DNA of 64,000 bases, from the NCBI RefSeq assembly GCF_013343215.1, contig NZ_CP039144.1, positions 310,001 through 374,000 of the forward strand, read 5' to 3'. Shown here in pieces: positions 59,730 through 64,000 of the stretch. This stretch comes from Acinetobacter sp. 10FS3-1 (lineage in GTDB: Bacteria; Pseudomonadota; Gammaproteobacteria; Pseudomonadales; Moraxellaceae). Made by a program: the position numbers and the translations under genes. The notes beneath the pieces are model-generated. The model was not told where the DNA came from, did not search any database, and saw only the letters and a program-made list of their open reading frames with translations. Numbering within the stretch: the stretch's first letter is position 1; every line of letters starts with the position of its first letter.

Positions 59730-62024
59730 ATGGTGACGCGCTTCATGGTTAAAAGAGACTTTACGGAATTTGAGCACAATTTAAGTGACGGTCAAATAAT
59801 TGATGCTTTTGAAGATTTTTGCATCCAGAAAGGCTTGATTTTTAATGGCAAGGAATCGCATGTAATCGCAGATGGAAAAACACATTACGTTAAGGTCGAT
59901 AATCGAAGTAATAAAAATAGAAATAAAAAGTCAGGTTGGTACGTCTTAGATTTAACCGGTGACATTGCAAAAGGTCGTTGCGGTTGGTATCACGGTGACA
60001 GTCCCTCTTTCTCCTGGCATTTATATTTTGACTACATTGCAAAAAATAAGAATGACCGTGGTATCAAGTTCCAGAAAGCTGATGAATTGTCGATTTTGAA
60101 ACGCCAAGAAGAGCGCGAAGAAAAGATGATCGCGCAGCGTCTTGAAGAGCAGCTTACCGCGAACTCTGCAAAGGTTTATACAGCGTTTAATATGTGGCGG
60201 TCTATCCCGACGACAAGCCATCCCTACACTACTTCTAAGGGGATTGACCCGAAGTATGTGCGAACCCTTAACCCGGCTCCATATACTAAAGAAGAATTAG
60301 AATCATTCGTTCAGCAGCACTATCCGAATCTGTTTAAGCCAGAACTGATTAAACGCATCATGCACTGGCAAGAAAGTGACGATGATAAAGTTTTCTATGA
60401 CCGTAACAACGTCCTGATCATTCCGGCATTTGATTTCAACATGGAGTACCGTACATTCCAGTACATTCTCCCGAAGAAAACCAAATATGGGAAACAAAAG
60501 TTATTTCTGGGCGCACCAGGTACTAAGTCGGGTTCCTTCCACTTGATCTATGATTATGATCTTCCTAATCCAGATCGCAATACTAGATTGAAGTTTATTG
60601 TCTGTGAAGGTTGGGCTACTGGCTTTGCCTTATTCTTGCTGACTAAAGGAACCATCCCTATCATTGTGGCGTGGGATGCCGGTAATGTCATTCCAGTATG
60701 TCGCCAGTTACGCAACACCTATTATTCAGCGAGCATCTATATTTGCGGTGATAATGACCACGATTCTTATAATAAGAATTTGCAGATGATTGTGAATGCC
60801 GGACTGAATCATGCTACTCGTGCAGCAAAACAAGTAGGGGCCGTTGTAGCACTGCCACCTTTTAATAAGGATATTCCAGAGCATAAAGACCTGTCAGACT
60901 GGGATGATTATATGAAGTATGCTGGATTCAATGTGGCGCAGGATGCTCTACGTGCAGCTATGAAAACTACAATTATCCATGCGACCTACAAAGACTTGGA
61001 AAATGAACATTTACATCAACCGGTGAAATGGTCAGATCGCCTGGAATACATTAATCACTATGCTTTCCCTGTTTCTACCTGTGGTTTTACTCGATATTTA
61101 CAGGCTCAGGTGAACGCCGTCCGTTTAGGTCTAAATGATAACTTTGACGACCAAGCATTAGACAACATTATCCGCTTTAATATGGAACAGACCCCATGCT
61201 ATGACTTCCTTCTGGAACAACGCATGGATAACCCCGCTCGTAATTTTGTAAATCGTTACATCAATAAAATGCTCAGTGAATTAGAATCCCGGATGGTGAT
61301 GGATACCGACATTCGCTCACTGGTTCCAGATATTTCAAAACTCATTGATATTTTGCGTCTTTGCAATTCAGAGCTTATAGATCAGTTCCAACAGTTTATC
61401 CGTCAACATTGCTTGCAATACAATAGTGAAGTATGGGTCGATAGCGTGATTGCTCCGCTATTTGATCTTGAAAAACATCCGGCAAAACTTGTAGCTGATG
61501 ACATTATTCAGATACTTAAAGATCAGGATATCTTCTGCGAAATCCCGCATTACTACAAAGAACTGATTGGAGAGCCTAAAGATGCCAAGTCATTTACAAA
61601 ATATTGGCTATGGTACTTAAATCTTTGCTTTGGCAAAAATATACCTATCCAGTTATGCAACCTCACTCAGCGTCAATTTAAAGAACATTTTGATTCATAT
61701 ATACAAACGCATCCTGAGATCGAGGACCGATTCCCAGTAGTAGAAAAAAGTATATCTACTCAAGCTCACCAAGCCCTTGATGGCTCCTTACATTTAATTG
61801 TAAATGATCTGCATAATCAGATGATTGACGAGGAAGTAGAGGACATTCGATTCTATGAAGATCAGGTGTTAAGTGGCTTTAAAATCTTTGCAAAATTCCC
61901 TGCCCTTATCCATTATTTTAAGCAAGAAGTTATTGGAATTTTCTCGCAAAATGAATCCCCAGAGTGGAGTAAATGCGTAGTTGAAAATATGTGGGAAAAA
62001 TACCTACAAACACAGTCAGGATAA
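59730..62024 (+). CDS. Toprim primase-like plasmid protein 1
   Basis: This protein has about 764 residues (a start at 59745 is also possible, because GGTGA lies 8 bp before that ATG). The N-terminal domain (about 1-110) contains GWYVLDLTGDIAKGRCGWYH. A Toprim domain in the middle has the Glu motif FIVCEGWATGFALF and DxD motif ICGDNDHDSYN, as in TraC/DnaG-like plasmid primases. A long C-terminal half of about 350 residues is unrecognised. It is followed by a paralogue-like Toprim gene, and both have GGTAGCAGT repeats upstream. Likely role: priming of plasmid replication or transfer. Confidence 0.75.
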   Translation: MVTRFMVKRDFTEFEHNLSDGQIIDAFEDFCIQKGLIFNGKESHVIADGKTHYVKVDNRSNKNRNKKSGWYVLDLTGDIAKGRCGWYHGDSPSFSWHLYFDYIAKNKNDRGIKFQKADELSILKRQEEREEKMIAQRLEEQLTANSAKVYTAFNMWRSIPTTSHPYTTSKGIDPKYVRTLNPAPYTKEELESFVQQHYPNLFKPELIKRIMHWQESDDDKVFYDRNNVLIIPAFDFNMEYRTFQYILPKKTKYGKQKLFLGAPGTKSGSFHLIYDYDLPNPDRNTRLKFIVCEGWATGFALFLLTKGTIPIIVAWDAGNVIPVCRQLRNTYYSASIYICGDNDHDSYNKNLQMIVNAGLNHATRAAKQVGAVVALPPFNKDIPEHKDLSDWDDYMKYAGFNVAQDALRAAMKTTIIHATYKDLENEHLHQPVKWSDRLEYINHYAFPVSTCGFTRYLQAQVNAVRLGLNDNFDDQALDNIIRFNMEQTPCYDFLLEQRMDNPARNFVNRYINKMLSELESRMVMDTDIRSLVPDISKLIDILRLCNSELIDQFQQFIRQHCLQYNSEVWVDSVIAPLFDLEKHPAKLVADDIIQILKDQDIFCEIPHYYKELIGEPKDAKSFTKYWLWYLNLCFGKNIPIQLCNLTQRQFKEHFDSYIQTHPEIEDRFPVVEKSISTQAHQALDGSLHLIVNDLHNQMIDEEVEDIRFYEDQVLSGFKIFAKFPALIHYFKQEVIGIFSQNESPEWSKCVVENMWEKYLQTQSG

Positions 62025-62101
62025 GGCTTTCAAGTTTATATAATATCGCCCTTGCGATAAATAATTAAGCCTTTATACTGGATTTAGAGCCTTACTTAAA
62101 T

Positions 62102-62117
62102 GGTAGCAGTCAGCACC
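62102..62117 (+). repeat. Diverged iteron copy before second Toprim gene
   Basis: GGTAGCAGTCAGCACC matches 13 of 16 positions of the iterons at 59291-59361. It lies 42 bp before the ATG at 62160. Confidence 0.5.
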
Positions 62118-62159
62118 ATTCAGGGTTACTTGAAATCAATAAACTAAAGGCAGTTTCCA

Positions 62160-64000
62160 ATGTCCAGACCTAGCAATAGTGCTATTCATGGTTACTCAAT
62201 TGACGAGGTATACAAGGCAATTGAGGAACACTTGATTGAAAAGGGGTTTGACTTTTCCAAAAAATCATTCGATGCAACTTTTGGTAAACGAGTAGTTGCA
62301 GACATTAAGACCGGCTCCGGCAAGTTTGGTGAAGGTCGTGGAATGTATGTCATCCATCCCAATATTAACAACGAGACAGGCGAGTATTGGAGTACCGTAA
62401 CTTACAATACTTTTGCAGCCAATGGCGTAAACCAATCCTGGTCCTTTGCTGAATACTATAAGGAACACAAGGAAGAACGCTTACGCACAGGCAAGGTAGA
62501 ACCGCAAAAAATCAGTCCAGAACGTAAAGCTGAAATTGAAAAGTTAGCCAGGGATGCCGAGCTTGCAGAACAACGTGAAGCAGCTCGAAAAGAACTGCTT
62601 GCGACCGCAGCCAAAGTCTATACTGAATTTGATTTTGCTCGTGCTTCCGATATTCATGTGTTCAGGAATTATAAAAACCATGTGAATAAATATCCTTATA
62701 TCCAACATAAGGGCTTTTCGCATGCGTATGGAGCCAAATTCCTACCTACTACTGCTATCAATATCAAAGACCTTAAAGCCTTTGTAGATCAAAACTATGC
62801 TGATAAGTTCCCAGAACCAAAACAACGTCAGGCTTTGGTTACAGCCGTTCTTGATCTTGAAGACAAGTTCATCAACATGAGCGAAAAGGAAAATGCGAAA
62901 TCGCGCCGTAATTTTGCGCAGCTTATGTTGCCTTTGATTAATGTGAATAATGAGATTACTTCTGCACAGTTACTCAATGGTTTCTACAATAAAAATGATA
63001 GTGGACCTGATGTTTTTGGTCGCAAAAAATTAGTATCCATGAAAGCCCTGTTGAGTAATGGTGTCACCAAAGGCAGTTTCCAGGTGATTAATTCAACTGG
63101 TAAGCCTGAGGATAGCCAGTTTAATCCCAACAAAAAGATTTATACACTTGCCGAAGGTTGGGCGACCTCGATTAGCTTGTCACAGCTTTCCGAAAATGCT
63201 TATCCAAATTCTAAGCACCAGATGCAGCATTTGTTTGGTGTGAACACACTTAATTTGGCTGAGATCGCTCAACGTATTCTTGAAGTGAATAAGGATGCTC
63301 TTGTTCTCATTGCATACGACAACGATGCCAGTAATCTACATGAAAAGTTAGGTATCAATGCCGGGATTGAAACTGGATGCCGGGTGTTCGCTGAGATCGG
63401 TCCATTTGGTGCACCTGAACTTCAAAAGAATGTTCGTACTATTGCCCCTCCTGTTCTGGAAACTGATAAAGGTATCAGTGATTGGAATGATGTTGTAGTC
63501 GGTAAAGGCATGGCACAGGCAATTGAAATATTTAAGTCGGTCATGGCTGATGCTGCTGATCGCCGTAAGAACAACGTCAATGAGTACCAATACTTAGTTG
63601 ATGTCTATGATGCTCAACGTGAAAACTTCTTTAACAGCCTTTCTAAAGAAGAACAAAATGAATATCGCAACCCCCCAGAAGGCGGTAAGCTGAAAAGCCC
63701 TTATGTGGTGAAATTCAGCACCATTATTGCTGAAAAGATTGAGGATGCTAATTTTAATAAAGAGTACGAGAAGCGTCTAAAAGAAGCCCAGAATGCCCCT
63801 GCTGCGCCGGCACAAACTAAGCAACCTAATAAGGCCGTTTTGCCGAAAGATATGCCATTGGATAAAAGCTTAGGATTCCAGTATGACTTGAACCGTCCTG
63901 TAGCACCTGTCCAGGTAAATGCCAAAGAACCGGCTGTTAATCTATTGGCAAGTTTGATGCAAAGCGTGGATATGAACGCTGTACGCAATTCAGGCTTAAA
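62160..64000 (+). CDS. Toprim primase-like plasmid protein 2 (3' end outside window)
   Basis: The frame is open from the ATG at 62160 to the right edge, at least 613 residues. It has an N-terminal domain starting MSRPSNSAIHGYSIDEVYKA, a coiled linker (about 110-150, ERKAEIEKLARDAELAEQRE), and a Toprim core with YTLAEGWATSISLSQL and LIAYDNDASNLH. The core aligns in order with the preceding gene (CEGWATG; GDNDHD). A Pro/Ala-rich linker begins near residue 545. Its C-terminus is not seen. The two genes look like an ancient duplication. Confidence 0.7.
   Translation, partial: MSRPSNSAIHGYSIDEVYKAIEEHLIEKGFDFSKKSFDATFGKRVVADIKTGSGKFGEGRGMYVIHPNINNETGEYWSTVTYNTFAANGVNQSWSFAEYYKEHKEERLRTGKVEPQKISPERKAEIEKLARDAELAEQREAARKELLATAAKVYTEFDFARASDIHVFRNYKNHVNKYPYIQHKGFSHAYGAKFLPTTAINIKDLKAFVDQNYADKFPEPKQRQALVTAVLDLEDKFINMSEKENAKSRRNFAQLMLPLINVNNEITSAQLLNGFYNKNDSGPDVFGRKKLVSMKALLSNGVTKGSFQVINSTGKPEDSQFNPNKKIYTLAEGWATSISLSQLSENAYPNSKHQMQHLFGVNTLNLAEIAQRILEVNKDALVLIAYDNDASNLHEKLGINAGIETGCRVFAEIGPFGAPELQKNVRTIAPPVLETDKGISDWNDVVVGKGMAQAIEIFKSVMADAADRRKNNVNEYQYLVDVYDAQRENFFNSLSKEEQNEYRNPPEGGKLKSPYVVKFSTIIAEKIEDANFNKEYEKRLKEAQNAPAAPAQTKQPNKAVLPKDMPLDKSLGFQYDLNRPVAPVQVNAKEPAVNLLASLMQSVDMNAVRNSGL

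Noticed and set aside
62265..62468. Minus-strand frame of 67 codons within the second Toprim gene
   Set aside because: Antisense shadow of the open frame that runs from 62160 to the window end.

Overview
The window is an AT-rich (roughly 35-40% G+C by eye), gammaproteobacterial-looking accessory replicon, most likely part of a large Acinetobacter-type plasmid. Supporting signs are a remnant of an IS1006-like IS6-family element, IS5-family elements, a HicB-type antitoxin gene, and backbone genes for TraX, an H-NS-like protein, topoisomerase IA, Toprim/primase-like proteins, an EexN-like lipoprotein, a secreted nuclease and a tyrosine recombinase. No rRNA, tRNA, ribosomal-protein or central-metabolism genes are visible. 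The host assignment is inference.

Layout. 1-5.0 kb: the end of a membrane-protein gene, a frameshifted minus-strand gene behind an attenuator-like leader, then about 3 kb without a convincing protein gene. That stretch holds a same-strand series of at least 13 RNA-like units, each with perfectly paired helices followed by a terminator-like hairpin. 5.0-8.3 kb: a minus-strand operon of unknown genes and traX. 8.5-15.1 kb: a four-gene Wadjet/MksBEFG-like operon (SMC ATPase, MukE-like, kleisin-like, Toprim JetD-like) in the order C-B-A-D. 15.1-19.9 kb: accessory genes (frameshifted HicB, GST, small exported proteins) and IS remnants. 20.0-24.2 kb: a very AT-rich lasso-peptide cluster (exporter, 41-aa precursor, cyclase, leader peptidase). 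24.3-25.1 kb: an internally deleted IS5-family element. 25.4-26.7 kb: gene debris and four copies of the CGGTGTATTACACCG palindrome ahead of a coiled-coil protein gene.

27-50.9 kb: plasmid backbone-like genes, mostly unrecognised, with a tyrosine recombinase, an SMR transporter with Asp at the position of the EmrE glutamate, a YgiB/YgiC-like pair, a membrane protein with an HELAH motif, a repressor-like protein, a DUF2726 nuclease-like protein and an H-NS family protein. 51-64 kb: topoisomerase IA, an EexN-like lipoprotein, a thermonuclease-family protein, a protein with faint AcrVA2-like sequence features, and two tandem Toprim proteins, both preceded by GGTAGCAGT-type direct repeats that may mark a replication region.

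Several short motifs recur: a TTGACYTATGCCAT promoter-like element (six sites), CGACA-N5-TGTCG operators (three sites around traX/jet), and a 39-bp leader shared by two membrane-protein genes. The main candidates for something new are the RNA array, the lasso cluster with its embedded long hairpin, the reordered Wadjet-like operon, and the palindrome and iteron sets.
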